Assembly: GCF_001305295.1 (NCBI RefSeq)
Contig: NZ_LJSI01000055.1
Span: 1-64,000, forward strand
Direction: 5' to 3'
DNA from: Neptunomonas antarctica
Lineage (GTDB): Bacteria > Pseudomonadota > Gammaproteobacteria > Pseudomonadales > Balneatricaceae
Length of the DNA: 64,000 bases
The notes beneath the pieces are model-generated. The model searched no databases, had not been told where the DNA came from, and worked only from the letters and a program-made list of their open reading frames with translations. The translations under genes were made by a program, and so were the position numbers. Shown piece by piece: positions 10,062 through 19,411 of the stretch. Each line of letters begins with the position of its first letter. Position 1 is the stretch's first letter.

Positions 10062-11066
10062 ATGAGCAGTACCACTACCACAGAATTAATTGATGGCTTT
10101 GGACGGCGTATTGAGTATCTGCGTATGTCGGTAACAGATCGTTGCGATTTCCGCTGTGTTTATTGCATGTCTGAAGATGTTAAATTTCTTCCGCGTGATC
10201 AGGTTTTGTCACTTGAAGAGTTGGCTACTATCGGGCAAGCCTTCAGCGAGCTGGGTGTTAAAAAAATCCGGTTGACCGGCGGGGAGCCGTTAGTGCGGCA
10301 CGATATTATTTCGCTGGCCGAAAAGCTTGCTGCATTGCCGGGGCTGGATGAACTCACCATGACCACCAACGGTTCGCAGCTGGAACGCTATGCAGAGCCT
10401 TTGCAGCGTGCCGGTATCAAACGTTTGAATATTAGTCTGGACTCCTTAAACCCGTTACGATTCGCCGCGTTAACTCGCCGCGAAAAGCTGGATCAGGTAT
10501 TACGGGGTATCCGCGTGGCAGCGGATGCGGGCTTTGAACGAATCAAGCTGAATACCGTCGTTATAAAAGGCCGCAATGATGACGAAGTGATTGATCTGGT
10601 CGATTTTGCCCGAGAGCTTAATATTGATATCAGTTTTATCGAAGAGATGCCGTTAGGGGTGGTGAGTACGCATAATCGTCAGGAGTCACTTTGCACCAGT
10701 GATGACGTGTTGAAACGTATTCAAACACGCCATGGACTCGTTGCCAGCGCTGAAAAAACCGCAGGACCGTCGCGCTATTATCGGATGCAGGATAGCGATA
10801 TCCGTGTCGGTTTTATCTCACCACATAGTCATAATTTTTGTGACAGCTGTAATCGGATTCGCTTAACGGTGGAAGGGCAGTTACTGTTGTGTTTGGGGCG
10901 GGATAACTCAGTAGATTTACGTGCGGTAGTGCGGCGCTATCCGGGTGATGCCGAACGTTTGAAACAGACTATTATTGACGCAATGCAGTGCAAACCCAAA
11001 GAACATACTTTTTATCAGGAAGATCAGCCTCAGGTGGTACGTTTCATGAACATGACGGGAGGTTAA
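10062..11066 (+). CDS. moaA: GTP 3',8-cyclase MoaA (molybdenum cofactor biosynthesis)
   Basis: A radical-SAM enzyme for the first step of molybdopterin synthesis (GTP to 3',8-cyclo-GTP). The 334-residue length is typical. The N-terminal cluster motif CxxxCxxC is at Cys28, Cys32 and Cys35. 'LTGGEP' (residues 71-76) is the SAM-binding GGEP. The C-terminal second [4Fe-4S] cluster has Cys260, Cys263 and Cys277. The chain ends in Gly-Gly, the tail needed for activity in MoaA proteins. It heads a cluster with a Crp/Fnr regulator, moaB and moeA. moaC, moaD and moaE are absent here. Confidence 0.97.
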   Translation: MSSTTTTELIDGFGRRIEYLRMSVTDRCDFRCVYCMSEDVKFLPRDQVLSLEELATIGQAFSELGVKKIRLTGGEPLVRHDIISLAEKLAALPGLDELTMTTNGSQLERYAEPLQRAGIKRLNISLDSLNPLRFAALTRREKLDQVLRGIRVAADAGFERIKLNTVVIKGRNDDEVIDLVDFARELNIDISFIEEMPLGVVSTHNRQESLCTSDDVLKRIQTRHGLVASAEKTAGPSRYYRMQDSDIRVGFISPHSHNFCDSCNRIRLTVEGQLLLCLGRDNSVDLRAVVRRYPGDAERLKQTIIDAMQCKPKEHTFYQEDQPQVVRFMNMTGG

Positions 11067-11068
11067 TG

Positions 11069-11761
11069 ATGAATCCTATTATACGTGTCAGGGTGTTGGA
11101 TCAGGTGCGCGTACATCCGCTGTTTTCTTCACTGAATGATGAAGCATTAGCGCAATTGTTTGAGCGCGCCAGGCCTGTTGATCTTGATACACACGACCGC
11201 TTATTTGCACAGGGAGAGAAAGCTGATCGCTTTTATATCGTGGTATCTGGAAGCATTAAACTTTTCAGGTTCTCGAAGGATGGACAGGAGAAAGTCATAG
11301 AAGTGATCGAGGAAGGGCACTCTATGGCAGAAGCGATTATGTTCATGGATGACATTAATTGTTATCCGGTGAATGCCGAAGCCTTGGAAAAAACTACCGT
11401 AGTGGGGTTTAATAGCAGCCTTTACCGGCAGATCCTGGAGTCTTCACCGGAAAGTTGTTTTAAAATTCTGGGTACGCTATCGCGCCGCTTACATACGCGA
11501 CTGAATGAAATAGAAACCCTGACATTGAAAAATGCGCGTCACAGGGCATGCCGTTATCTGCTTGATTTAGCAGGTAAAGAGGCGGCAGAAGGGCAGGTGA
11601 TTCATCTTCCTGTAGCCAAGCAATTAATTGCGGCAAGGTTAGCGATGCAACCCGAAACCTTGTCACGTATTTTGAGAGAGCTGATCAAAGACGAAGCCGT
11701 AACGGTAAGCGGTAGAGATGTTACGATTTACAAACTTGACCGACTTAAAGCGGTAGATTAG
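11069..11761 (+). CDS. Crp/Fnr-family transcriptional regulator (DNR-like)
   Basis: A dimeric regulator with an N-terminal cyclic-nucleotide-binding-type beta-roll (residues about 10-125; 'DRLFAQGEKADRFYIVVSGSIKLF'), a long dimerisation helix, and a C-terminal winged helix whose recognition helix reads 'ETLSRILRELI'. The E--SR pattern is that of FNR/DNR proteins, which read TTGAT half-sites. It has no N-terminal Cys cluster, so oxygen sensing through Fe-S is unlikely and a haem/NO-type sensor such as DNR is the better comparison. Two consecutive ATG codons occur at 11066 and 11069. The GGGAGG ribosome site at 11057-11062 is better spaced for 11069. The first overlaps the moaA stop codon, so translation is probably coupled. 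Confidence 0.88.
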   Translation: MNPIIRVRVLDQVRVHPLFSSLNDEALAQLFERARPVDLDTHDRLFAQGEKADRFYIVVSGSIKLFRFSKDGQEKVIEVIEEGHSMAEAIMFMDDINCYPVNAEALEKTTVVGFNSSLYRQILESSPESCFKILGTLSRRLHTRLNEIETLTLKNARHRACRYLLDLAGKEAAEGQVIHLPVAKQLIAARLAMQPETLSRILRELIKDEAVTVSGRDVTIYKLDRLKAVD

Positions 11762-11839
11762 CAACCCCTAAGCACTTTATGTTGATATATGTGCAGGCTA
11801 AAGAGCTGAAATATGCTCAGATCTGGTGGAGATTATTAA

Positions 11840-12388
11840 ATGGGACATGTAAAAGACACAGTGGTATTCAGACCGCTCAATATCGCTGTACTGACTGTAT
11901 CTGATACCCGAACGGTTGAGACGGATACATCAGGCGATACCTTAGAAGCACTGCTAACGGCAGCCGGGCACCATTGTACAGAGCGTAAAATTGTACCTGA
12001 TGATATCTATCAGTTACGTGCGGCCGTATCGAACTGGATCGCATGTGAAAACACACAGATTATATTAGTTACCGGCGGCACTGGGTTTACCCTGCGTGAT
12101 AGTACCCCGGAAGCGTTGATCCCGCTGTTTGATAAGCAGGTTGAAGGATATGGCGAACTGTTTCGTACCTTATCTTATGACGAGATCGGCACTTCAACAA
12201 TCCAGTCCAGAGCTGTGGCTGGCATTGCTAATCGCAAAGTCATTTTCTGTATGCCAGGCTCCCCGAAAGCGTGTAAAACAGCCTGGACTCGTATTATTGA
12301 AGAGCAACTGGATGCGCGCCATCGGCCGTGTAACTTTGTAGAGATGGTCTTGCCGAATGCAGAAACAGCCTGTGGGAGCCGCTCATGA
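11840..12388 (+). CDS. moaB: Molybdenum cofactor biosynthesis protein MoaB/Mog family
   Basis: A 182-residue molybdopterin-binding (MoCF) domain protein. The motifs 'VLTVSDTR' (residues about 18-25), 'ILVTGGTGFTLRDSTPEA' and 'CMPGSPKACKTAW' are those of MoaB, whose trimers bind or adenylylate molybdopterin before metal insertion by MoeA. It lies 78 bases after the Crp/Fnr gene, and its stop codon overlaps the moeA start by four bases (ATGA at 12385), a sign of translational coupling. Confidence 0.95.
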   Translation: MGHVKDTVVFRPLNIAVLTVSDTRTVETDTSGDTLEALLTAAGHHCTERKIVPDDIYQLRAAVSNWIACENTQIILVTGGTGFTLRDSTPEALIPLFDKQVEGYGELFRTLSYDEIGTSTIQSRAVAGIANRKVIFCMPGSPKACKTAWTRIIEEQLDARHRPCNFVEMVLPNAETACGSRS

Positions 12389-13617
12389 GTGGATGCTCTT
12401 GCGATTCGGGTAAATTACAGTCGTTTGAAAGTGGGCTGGAACAATTAATTAATGCCGCTAACAGTGTTCAGGAAACTGAGGTTGTTGAATTGCAAGAAGC
12501 ACTGGGGCGTGTGCTGGCTCGTGATATTCATTCTACCTTGTCTGTTCCGCCAGCGGATAACAGTGCGATGGATGGTTATGCTGTCTGCGCTAAAGATTTA
12601 GAAGAAGGAAAAGTTTTCCAAATCTCGCAACGCGTCGCTGCCGGGCATGCGGCTGACGCTATCCAGCGGGGAACCGCCGTACGTTTATTCACAGGCTCTG
12701 AAATTCCGCATGGTGCCGATACGGTTATTATGCAGGAAGAAGCCCAACTGGAAGGTGAGGGGGTACGCTTCGTCGGTCTGCCGCATAAAGGCGACAACAT
12801 CCGCAAAGCCGGTCAGGATATTAATATTGGCGATAAAGTTATCACTCAAGGCACTATTTTAGCGCCTCAGCATTTGGGTGTATTGGCGTCGATCGGTGTG
12901 GCTGATGTGTCGGTGTATCGTCGCTTATGTGTAGCCGTATTGAATACAGGTGATGAGCTGGTGATGCCAGGCATGCCGTGCCCACAAGGTAAAATCTACA
13001 ATTCCAATTTCTTCACGCTGACGGGTTTGTTATCGCGTCTGGGGTGCGAGGTATGGACACCAGGTATCGTTAAAGACACCCCCGAAGCGACTCAGCAAGC
13101 ATTAGCGCAAGCGGCCGGCCATGCTGATCTTATTATCAGTAGTGGTGGTGTATCTGTCGGTGAAGAAGATCACATTAAGTCTGCCGTTGAAGCGCTGGGC
13201 TCTTTGAACCTGTGGCGACTGGCTATCAAACCAGGTAAACCGTTAGCGTTTGGTGAAGTCAAAGGAACGCCTTTTATTGGTTTGCCCGGAAATCCATCTT
13301 CAGTATTAGTCACCTTTCTGATGTTGGCGCGCCCCTATCTGCTGAAAATGCAGGGCGTACATCATGTGCTCCCTCGACATTATCAGGTACAGGCAGGTTT
13401 TGATCGTAGTAAAGGCGGTTCCCGAAAAGAGTTCGTACGGGTCATCGTCAGAAACGACAATGGCACCTTGTTTGCGGCTCCTGCGCACAGCCAAAGTTCG
13501 GGAGTGCTTAGTTCAGCCGTGATGGCGGATGGATTACTGGTGATACCAGAGCATCATCGGGTTTCGCATGGCGATAGGTTGGCGTTTATCCCCTTCTCAG
13601 AAATCGGTGCAGTATAG
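12385..13617 (+). CDS. moeA: Molybdopterin molybdenumtransferase MoeA
   Basis: A 410-residue enzyme that inserts molybdate into adenylylated molybdopterin. The signature 'PPADNSAMDGYAV' (near residue 55) and the MoCF-domain motifs 'LNTGDELV', 'SSGGVSVGEEDHIK' and 'KPGKPLAFGEVKGTPFIGLPGNP' are all present, followed by the C-terminal beta-barrel domain IV. The N-terminal 'SGCSCDSG' is an unusual Cys-rich start. Start overlaps the moaB stop. With moaA and moaB it supplies Mo-bis-MGD enzymes such as nitrate reductases, which would fit a DNR-like regulator in the same unit. Confidence 0.96.
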   Translation: MSGCSCDSGKLQSFESGLEQLINAANSVQETEVVELQEALGRVLARDIHSTLSVPPADNSAMDGYAVCAKDLEEGKVFQISQRVAAGHAADAIQRGTAVRLFTGSEIPHGADTVIMQEEAQLEGEGVRFVGLPHKGDNIRKAGQDINIGDKVITQGTILAPQHLGVLASIGVADVSVYRRLCVAVLNTGDELVMPGMPCPQGKIYNSNFFTLTGLLSRLGCEVWTPGIVKDTPEATQQALAQAAGHADLIISSGGVSVGEEDHIKSAVEALGSLNLWRLAIKPGKPLAFGEVKGTPFIGLPGNPSSVLVTFLMLARPYLLKMQGVHHVLPRHYQVQAGFDRSKGGSRKEFVRVIVRNDNGTLFAAPAHSQSSGVLSSAVMADGLLVIPEHHRVSHGDRLAFIPFSEIGAV

Positions 13618-13631
13618 CTATTTCAGGACGT

Positions 13632-14543
13632 TTGCCGCTAAAGAGCCTCAATGTTTTTCGTGTAGTGGCGAGGCTCAACAGCTTTAAACAAGCAGCAGAT
13701 GAACTATGTGTCACCTCGCAGGCCGTAAGTTTACAAGTTCGTTCGCTTGAAGATACGCTGGGCATAACCTTGTTCCAGCGCTTTCCTGCCGGCGTTACAC
13801 TGACACCCGCCGGCGAGCGTTTATATGAATATGCTGAGCGCAGTATGCAATTACTGGAACAGGGTATTCGTGCAGCGCAAGCATGTCAGCAGCGGCGTCA
13901 GTTCCGTATTAATGCGTCCCCGTGGTTTGCCGTTCATCGCTTGTTACCCGTGCTGGAGCAGTTTGAACAACAGTACCCTGATGTGGATATAAAGATCACA
14001 ACCGCAGTGGGTTTCCCTGACTTTGCAGCACAGCGGTTAGATTGCGCAATACAGTGGGGCTGGGGCCAATGGCCGAGTAGCGCTAAGCAGTTGTTACTCA
14101 AAGATGATAAACGATTCGTCTGTGCCCCTTCGATGATAACCGCTAACAAACCATTAAATACCCCGGCAGACATTAAATATCATCGCATACTGTGCACCGA
14201 GCTGTCGGTGGCTTTATGGCAACAGTTCTCCAATACGCTGAGCCTTGATCTGCTACTAGAGCAGCAATCGCTGATTCTGGATAGCCAGGCAAGCCAGGTT
14301 GAAGCCACCGAGAAGGGGTTAGGCGTCGCGTTAATTTCGGATGCATTAGCACTGGATGCCTGTCAGCAGGGGCGCTTGATTATGCCTTTATGGCAAACAC
14401 CGGTTAGTGCATTGAATCCGGCCTTACTGCCCGGTTATTGGCTAGTGGTTGGCGAAGAACGTCAGCATGATGTGCTGACGCTGGCTTTCAAAACATGGTT
14501 GTTTACGACACTGAAAGACGATACGCGCTTCGCAGGCTTCTGA
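13632..14543 (+). CDS. LysR-family transcriptional regulator (GcvA-like)
   Basis: A 303-residue LTTR. The N-terminal winged helix-turn-helix is clear ('LNVFRVVARLNSFKQAADELCVTSQAVSLQVRSLED'), followed by a type-2 periplasmic-binding-fold effector domain. The N-terminus resembles the GcvA/AmpR subfamily, in which 'PLxxLxxF' opens the HTH. I chose a TTG start at 13632 because no ATG or GTG precedes the HTH after the moeA stop, and an AGGA ribosome site lies at 13625-13628. It begins 14 bases after moeA and may be read from the same transcript. Its target is unknown. Confidence 0.9.
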   Translation: MPLKSLNVFRVVARLNSFKQAADELCVTSQAVSLQVRSLEDTLGITLFQRFPAGVTLTPAGERLYEYAERSMQLLEQGIRAAQACQQRRQFRINASPWFAVHRLLPVLEQFEQQYPDVDIKITTAVGFPDFAAQRLDCAIQWGWGQWPSSAKQLLLKDDKRFVCAPSMITANKPLNTPADIKYHRILCTELSVALWQQFSNTLSLDLLLEQQSLILDSQASQVEATEKGLGVALISDALALDACQQGRLIMPLWQTPVSALNPALLPGYWLVVGEERQHDVLTLAFKTWLFTTLKDDTRFAGF

Positions 14544-14556
14544 ATTATTCAGCTAT

Positions 14557-16173
14557 TTAGCTTAGCCGCTCTTCCAGCTGTTCTTCCAAGCGATCTTCAA
14601 AGTGTGCTTCGCTGTATTGCTCTCTTAAGGTCCGTTTCAGTAATTTTCCGGCCGTGTTCTTTGGCAGTCCGTCAGCAAAAATAATTGATTTGGGTACTTT
14701 AAAAGCCGCCAGATGCTGGTGGCAGTGCTCAGTCAATTCAAACACCGTAGCGTCTTCGTCTGGTTTTAGCACGACCACAGCCGTAATAGCTTCAATCCAT
14801 TTGTCGTGAGGTGTTCCGATAACAGCCACTTCTGCCACGGCGGAGTGCAGGTACAGAGCCTCTTCTACATCACGGCTGGCAACCAGAACGCCTCCGGTAT
14901 TTACCACATCTTTAATCCGGTCGACAATATAGATAAAGCCTTCTTCATCGGCATACGCTAAATCGCCCGAGTGGAACCAGCCACCCTCAAAGGCTTCCCG
15001 GGTTTCGTCAGGTTTATCCCAGTAGCCAACCATTAAGTGGGGTGAGCGGTGCACAATCTCACCGCGTTCACCGGGAGCACAATCGACCATTGTTAGTGGA
15101 TCAACAATACGAGTGGCAACTGACATGATTGGTTTGCCCGCCGAAGAGAGTCTTCCTGCATGTTCATCGGGGCCTAATACGGTAGCCAATGGCGCAATTT
15201 CACTTTGCCCGTAGCAGTTGTACAAACAACTGCCTGCTAGCCGCTGAGCCAGCTCTGCAGCAATTGGCGCGGGCATAATAGACGCGCCGTAGTAAATGTT
15301 TTTCAATGAGCTAAGGTCATACTGATCAAATGCGGAGTGACGTAATAACCCAATCCACACCGTTGGTGGCGCAAAAAACGAATTGATTTTCTCACGGATG
15401 ATTGTCTCAAACACCCGTTCGGGTAGTGGCGCTTCCATCAGATAAGTCAGACTTCCGATCATCAATGCCGGCATCGTAAATACATGCATTTGCGCTGAGT
15501 GGTAAAGAGGCAAGGCGGCTAAAGATCGATCCGTATCTCTAAGGTCAAGATGGTGAATGCAGCTGGTATATTCGTTCATAAAAGAGCGGTGAGTATGCAT
15601 CGCGCCTTTAGGCTGTGAAGTCGTACCTGAGGTATACAAAATCTGCACAATATCCGTATTGTTTACGACCACATCAGGCAATTGATCATTGCCTTGCGAG
15701 AGTGCAATGCTCAGGATATCCAATGTGTCGGTATGCCCCGTCTCAGCGCGTAGCCGACCGATAAAAGCCAATGATGTTGATTCCTGAACCGCTGCAACAT
15801 GCTCGGCCAGTGTATCATCTACAAATACAGCCTTGGCTCCCGACTGTTCTAGCAGGTAGCTCAATTCATCCTTGACCAATGCAAAATTAATCGGCACATG
15901 AATCATTCCTGCACGCGCGCAGGCAAGCCAGAGTATTAAATAAGCATCCGAATTTTTACCATAAGCGGCCACCCGATCACCTTGTTGCAGACCTGTCGTC
16001 AGTAATCGGTTAGCTACACGATTAACGGCTAAATCCAGCTGTTGATAAGTCCAGCGGCGTTGTTGAAAGATGATGGCTTCTTTATGGGCAAAGCGCATAA
16101 CAGAACGTGTTAGTCCGTCACCAATAGTATTGCCGGTAGCGGTGTGAATAAAAGGTAGTAAATCGGTTTGCAT
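14557..16173 (-). CDS. AMP-dependent acyl-CoA synthetase (FadD13-like)
   Basis: A 538-residue ANL-superfamily ligase that activates a carboxylic acid as acyl-AMP and then acyl-CoA. The ATP-binding signature 'LYTSGTTSQPKGAMHTH' lies near residue 180. Adenine binding 'YNCYGQSE', the ribose-binding Asp in 'GGWFHSGDLAYADEEGFIYIVDR' (near 400) and the C-terminal catalytic Lys in 'KNTAGKLLKR' are all present. The hinge region reads 'VNTGGVLVASRDVEEAL' instead of the more common 'ISGGENVYPxEVE'. Converges on the LysR gene. Nearby acyl-CoA dehydrogenase and thiolase genes suggest a fatty- or branched-acid route. Chain length cannot be told from sequence. Confidence 0.92.
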   Translation of the reverse strand: MQTDLLPFIHTATGNTIGDGLTRSVMRFAHKEAIIFQQRRWTYQQLDLAVNRVANRLLTTGLQQGDRVAAYGKNSDAYLILWLACARAGMIHVPINFALVKDELSYLLEQSGAKAVFVDDTLAEHVAAVQESTSLAFIGRLRAETGHTDTLDILSIALSQGNDQLPDVVVNNTDIVQILYTSGTTSQPKGAMHTHRSFMNEYTSCIHHLDLRDTDRSLAALPLYHSAQMHVFTMPALMIGSLTYLMEAPLPERVFETIIREKINSFFAPPTVWIGLLRHSAFDQYDLSSLKNIYYGASIMPAPIAAELAQRLAGSCLYNCYGQSEIAPLATVLGPDEHAGRLSSAGKPIMSVATRIVDPLTMVDCAPGERGEIVHRSPHLMVGYWDKPDETREAFEGGWFHSGDLAYADEEGFIYIVDRIKDVVNTGGVLVASRDVEEALYLHSAVAEVAVIGTPHDKWIEAITAVVVLKPDEDATVFELTEHCHQHLAAFKVPKSIIFADGLPKNTAGKLLKRTLREQYSEAHFEDRLEEQLEERLS

Positions 16174-16432
16174 CGCGAATGGCCTCTAACGTTTTATTGT
16201 TTTTTTACATGGGCTTTATCGAGTTCTACCTAGTCTCTGTGAGTGACGCAAGCTAAACAATGATGAATTTGTCCAAAGCATTTAACGAATCAGGCCAGTC
16301 GGAGGGCAGGCGTTGCATATCATCCTTAAAGAAGGGAAATCTTTAGCCGATAAGACTTTCTAGAAAGAAAAAAAGAGATTCTTTATTAAGCGAGTTTCCC
16401 AGTCAACTTAGCCACGCTGCACCGGAGTTGGT

Positions 16433-16909
16433 TTGAATACAGATAATTTCCAAAAAAATACTGCTTACCTGGACGGTGTCTTGATGTCACTTGCTGGCGA
16501 TAAGGTCATCATCATCAGTTATGGCGCTAAACAAGAACGGTTTTATGTATCTGCAAGCGGCGATGTAAACCGTTGTGGCGAGCAGGGACCAGTACCCGGA
16601 ACAGAAAGCGACTTTGAACTGTATCGAATGGCATTTTTAGAAGCACTGATAGAGGGCGGTTCAATAATCGTACGCCAAATTGGTGTTGATACATTGCAAC
16701 TACCCGCCACACTCGGTGGTGGAGCTGTCCCTATGGATTACCTGAGCGCCGCCAGTGTCAGCCTCAAAGGCGTACGCGCCCTTAATGCCGGAGAACTCAA
16801 AAAAGTGTACCAGCAAGGCGCTGATGGCGCGGTCGAATATCATGATTTTCTGAGCAAAGATCAGGTTAAAATCGCTATGATTAAACTGGTAGAAGCAGAG
16901 CAAGGTTAA
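16433..16909 (+). CDS. Conserved hypothetical protein, 158 residues
   Basis: I do not recognise a family. The product is a soluble, acidic protein with an N-terminal alpha/beta stretch ('LAGDKVIIISYGAKQERFYV') and a helical C-terminus ('LSKDQVKIAMIKLVEAEQG'). No signal peptide, membrane segment or metal motif is visible. I chose the TTG at 16433 because a GGAG ribosome site sits at 16424-16427, five bases ahead, and no ATG exists in frame before 'YLDGVLMSLAGD'. It is divergent from the acyl-CoA synthetase gene, with a 259-base intergenic region that probably holds both promoters. Confidence 0.7.
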   Translation: MNTDNFQKNTAYLDGVLMSLAGDKVIIISYGAKQERFYVSASGDVNRCGEQGPVPGTESDFELYRMAFLEALIEGGSIIVRQIGVDTLQLPATLGGGAVPMDYLSAASVSLKGVRALNAGELKKVYQQGADGAVEYHDFLSKDQVKIAMIKLVEAEQG

Positions 16910-16988
16910 AGGTTAAGGTAAAAGTTTGGTGGCTGAGTGAATCACTACAGTGTCATTTTTTACTATGCAGACGGTCACTCTTCAAGTT

Positions 16989-17987
16989 TTAGTGTGTGCT
17001 ATAAACGCTAGGTGCCACGCCTGTCCAATTTTTAAAGGCCCGGCAAAATGCGGCCTGCTCTGTAAAGCCTATGAGCAGGCTGATATCGGCAATCGATAAC
17101 GACTCTTCTGTTAATAGGCGTATTGCAGTGTCGCAGCGCAACCGGTCTTTGATCTGCTGATAACTCACGCCCTCATCTTTGAGTTTGCGGCGTAGTGTTC
17201 GTGCTGTCATGTGCATTGAGTCTGCTATTTGTTCTAATGTTGGCAAATGTTCTAAGCCTTGTTTAAACAATAAACGCCGTACTTGTGAGTGCAAAGAGCT
17301 GTCTTGCCCTACACGCCGTAATATTTCTAACGGTGACTGTAGTAAAAAAGTGGATAGCTCGTTCTGGTCTCTGACAATGGGTAAGTTGAGTAGTTTGGAG
17401 TGCAGTGTAAAGCCTGATGTCGGTTGCTCAAATAACAGCTGCCCGCCAAACATGGGAGGGTATTCATCAATATGAGCAGGCTCCGGGTAATTGAAACGGG
17501 TATGTAAAAAAGCTATTTTTTCATTTACCAGCCAACAGCTGAAACGCTGCCACATGAGTAACAAAAACTCTTGAAAAAGGTGGTCGGGATCATGTTTAGG
17601 ATCACGTAGTGTGAGTGTGAAATCGACGCTATCATTGTGTTGGTTTATAGCAAACTCAATGTCGTTTTGTACTCTGTTATAAAAGCGCGCACTTTGATGC
17701 AGCATCCCACCGAGCGTTTTTGCCTGCAGTACCGATTCTGCCATCAGTTCAAACACTCCCAGATGGCAAGGGTTAGCCGTCAACCCCATAAACTCATCGC
17801 CGGTTTTACTCCATACACTACGAATTAGGTTCGCTAGCTGTACTTCTGTAATCCTGGCGCGCGGTTTATTCCTCAATTCCAGCGGAATGGCGGCCTGTAT
17901 TAGTAACGCTTCAGCAGAAAATCCTGCTTTGAGTGCGCCGCTGATGGTGGCTTGGATGTAATGGTTGGAAACCAGCTTCTTTTTCAT
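16989..17987 (-). CDS. AraC-family transcriptional regulator (Arabinose_bd-type N-terminus)
   Basis: A 332-residue regulator. Residues about 15-200 match the effector domain seen in OruR/ArgR-like AraC proteins. The C-terminal 90 residues hold two helix-turn-helix motifs: 'PTLEQIADSMHMTARTLRRKLKDEG' and 'LSIADISLLIGFTEQAAFCRAFKNWTG', ending in the conserved 'AFxRAFKxWTGxxPxxY' signature. It is divergent from the acyl-CoA dehydrogenase-thiolase pair, with 275 bases between them, and is the likely regulator of that pair. Regulators of this subfamily often sit beside lipid or hydrocarbon degradation genes. Confidence 0.92.
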   Translation of the reverse strand: MKKKLVSNHYIQATISGALKAGFSAEALLIQAAIPLELRNKPRARITEVQLANLIRSVWSKTGDEFMGLTANPCHLGVFELMAESVLQAKTLGGMLHQSARFYNRVQNDIEFAINQHNDSVDFTLTLRDPKHDPDHLFQEFLLLMWQRFSCWLVNEKIAFLHTRFNYPEPAHIDEYPPMFGGQLLFEQPTSGFTLHSKLLNLPIVRDQNELSTFLLQSPLEILRRVGQDSSLHSQVRRLLFKQGLEHLPTLEQIADSMHMTARTLRRKLKDEGVSYQQIKDRLRCDTAIRLLTEESLSIADISLLIGFTEQAAFCRAFKNWTGVAPSVYSTH

Positions 17988-18150
17988 TTTGTTCTACGTG
18001 AAAACCCTGATGCCAGAGCATAACGCTATCGTCAGTGACTCGCTAGCGTTTGGTCATATCGAAAAGCTTGCGTGGACATTTTGGTTAAATAAAACGTCTC
18101 CAATCGTCATGGTCAGTACACATTGCCGCGGTTAATACTGGTGAAAAATT

Positions 18151-18177
18151 AAAACCTTCATTTATCGTGAAGGTTTT
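18151..18177 (+). other. Inverted repeat in the AraC / acyl-CoA dehydrogenase intergenic region
   Basis: AAAACCTTCA (18151-18160) pairs perfectly with TGAAGGTTTT (18168-18177) across seven bases. It lies in the divergent promoter region with no gene ending nearby, so an operator or a leader hairpin is more likely than a terminator. Function is not shown by sequence alone. Confidence 0.5.
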
Positions 18178-18262
18178 AGCGATGCGGTTTTATCAATGGA
18201 GTGTCACTACAGGTGAATATTAATAACAAAGTAGCGGTGGCCATTCGTATGGAGTCACGTTA

Positions 18263-19411
18263 ATGCAAACTGAGGAAATGAACCTTTATCGGGATATGAC
18301 TATTCGTGTGCTGACGAAGGAAGTCGCCCCTTTTTATGAAGCGTGGGAGTCTGATGGACAAATGCCGCGCAGACTCTGGAACACCTTAGGTGCAGCCGGT
18401 TTGTTAGGGGTGGATATGCCCGAGTGTTATGGGGCAGCTGAAGTATCGTTTGATGTGGCGCAGATGGTGCTTGAAGAAATCTCGCGTATGGGATTTGGCG
18501 GGCTGGCCAGTGGCCTGAATATTCACGCCAATATCGTCATGCCCTACATTCTGACTTATGGCAGTGATGAGCAAAAACAGCAGTGGTTACCTGACTTGAT
18601 TTCTGGGAATGCTGTCGGTGCCATTGCCATGACAGAACCCGGTGCAGGCAGTGATTTAGCCGCTATCAGAACCCGTGCCGTTCGCCAGGGTGATAGCTGG
18701 TTTATTAATGGATCAAAGATATTTATCACCAATGGATTACACGCCGATGTGGTGATTGTTTGTGCGAAAACAGATCAGCAGGCGGGTGCGAAAGGGATAT
18801 CGCTATTTTTGGTGGATACCCGAATGCCAGGCTTCTCTCGTGGGCCCGGGATTAAAAAAATTGGCCAGCATGCCAGCGATACCGTTGAGTTGTTTTTTGA
18901 TGATCTGCTGATCCCGCATAATGCATTGCTCGGGGAGGAAAACTGTGGTTTTGCTTATTTGATGCAAGAATTGCCGCGCGAGCGCTTAGGCGTCGCCACA
19001 CAAGCGGTGGGTTCGGCTGAAGGCGCATTAGCTCTGACGCTTGACTACGTGCAACAGCGCAAAGCTTTTGGGAAAAGTATCGCCGATTTTCAGAACACCC
19101 GCTTCAAACTGGCTGAAATAAAAACCCGGATAGAGATCTGTAAAGCGTATTTGAACCAATGTATGCGGCTATATCAGGCAGGACAGATGAACAGCCACGA
19201 AGCCTCTATTCTTAAATTGAGCTCGACCGAAATGCAGTGCTGGGTAGTGGATCAATGTCTGCAGTTGTTCGGTGGTTATGGCTACACGCAGGAATATCCC
19301 ATCTCGCGCTTTTACCTCGATGCCCGCGTACAGACCTTGTATGCAGGTACTTCTGAAATCATGAAAGAAGTCATTGCCCGCGGCATGATCAATAAGAGAG
19401 AGACAAAATGA
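18263..19411 (+). CDS. Acyl-CoA dehydrogenase (LCAD/IVD-like active site)
   Basis: A 382-residue FAD enzyme introducing the alpha-beta double bond in acyl-CoA. Family signatures are 'AIAMTEPGAGSDLAAIRT' (residues 120-137), 'QQRKAFGKSIADFQ' and the C-terminal 'LFGGYGYTQEYPISR'. The usual catalytic Glu of the Y-E-G-T motif is Ala here ('YAGTSEI'). A Glu instead occurs at residue 240 in 'LPRERLG', where long-chain and isovaleryl-CoA dehydrogenases keep their base. This suggests a long- or branched-chain substrate. Stop overlaps the thiolase start by four bases. Confidence 0.94.
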   Translation: MQTEEMNLYRDMTIRVLTKEVAPFYEAWESDGQMPRRLWNTLGAAGLLGVDMPECYGAAEVSFDVAQMVLEEISRMGFGGLASGLNIHANIVMPYILTYGSDEQKQQWLPDLISGNAVGAIAMTEPGAGSDLAAIRTRAVRQGDSWFINGSKIFITNGLHADVVIVCAKTDQQAGAKGISLFLVDTRMPGFSRGPGIKKIGQHASDTVELFFDDLLIPHNALLGEENCGFAYLMQELPRERLGVATQAVGSAEGALALTLDYVQQRKAFGKSIADFQNTRFKLAEIKTRIEICKAYLNQCMRLYQAGQMNSHEASILKLSSTEMQCWVVDQCLQLFGGYGYTQEYPISRFYLDARVQTLYAGTSEIMKEVIARGMINKRETK

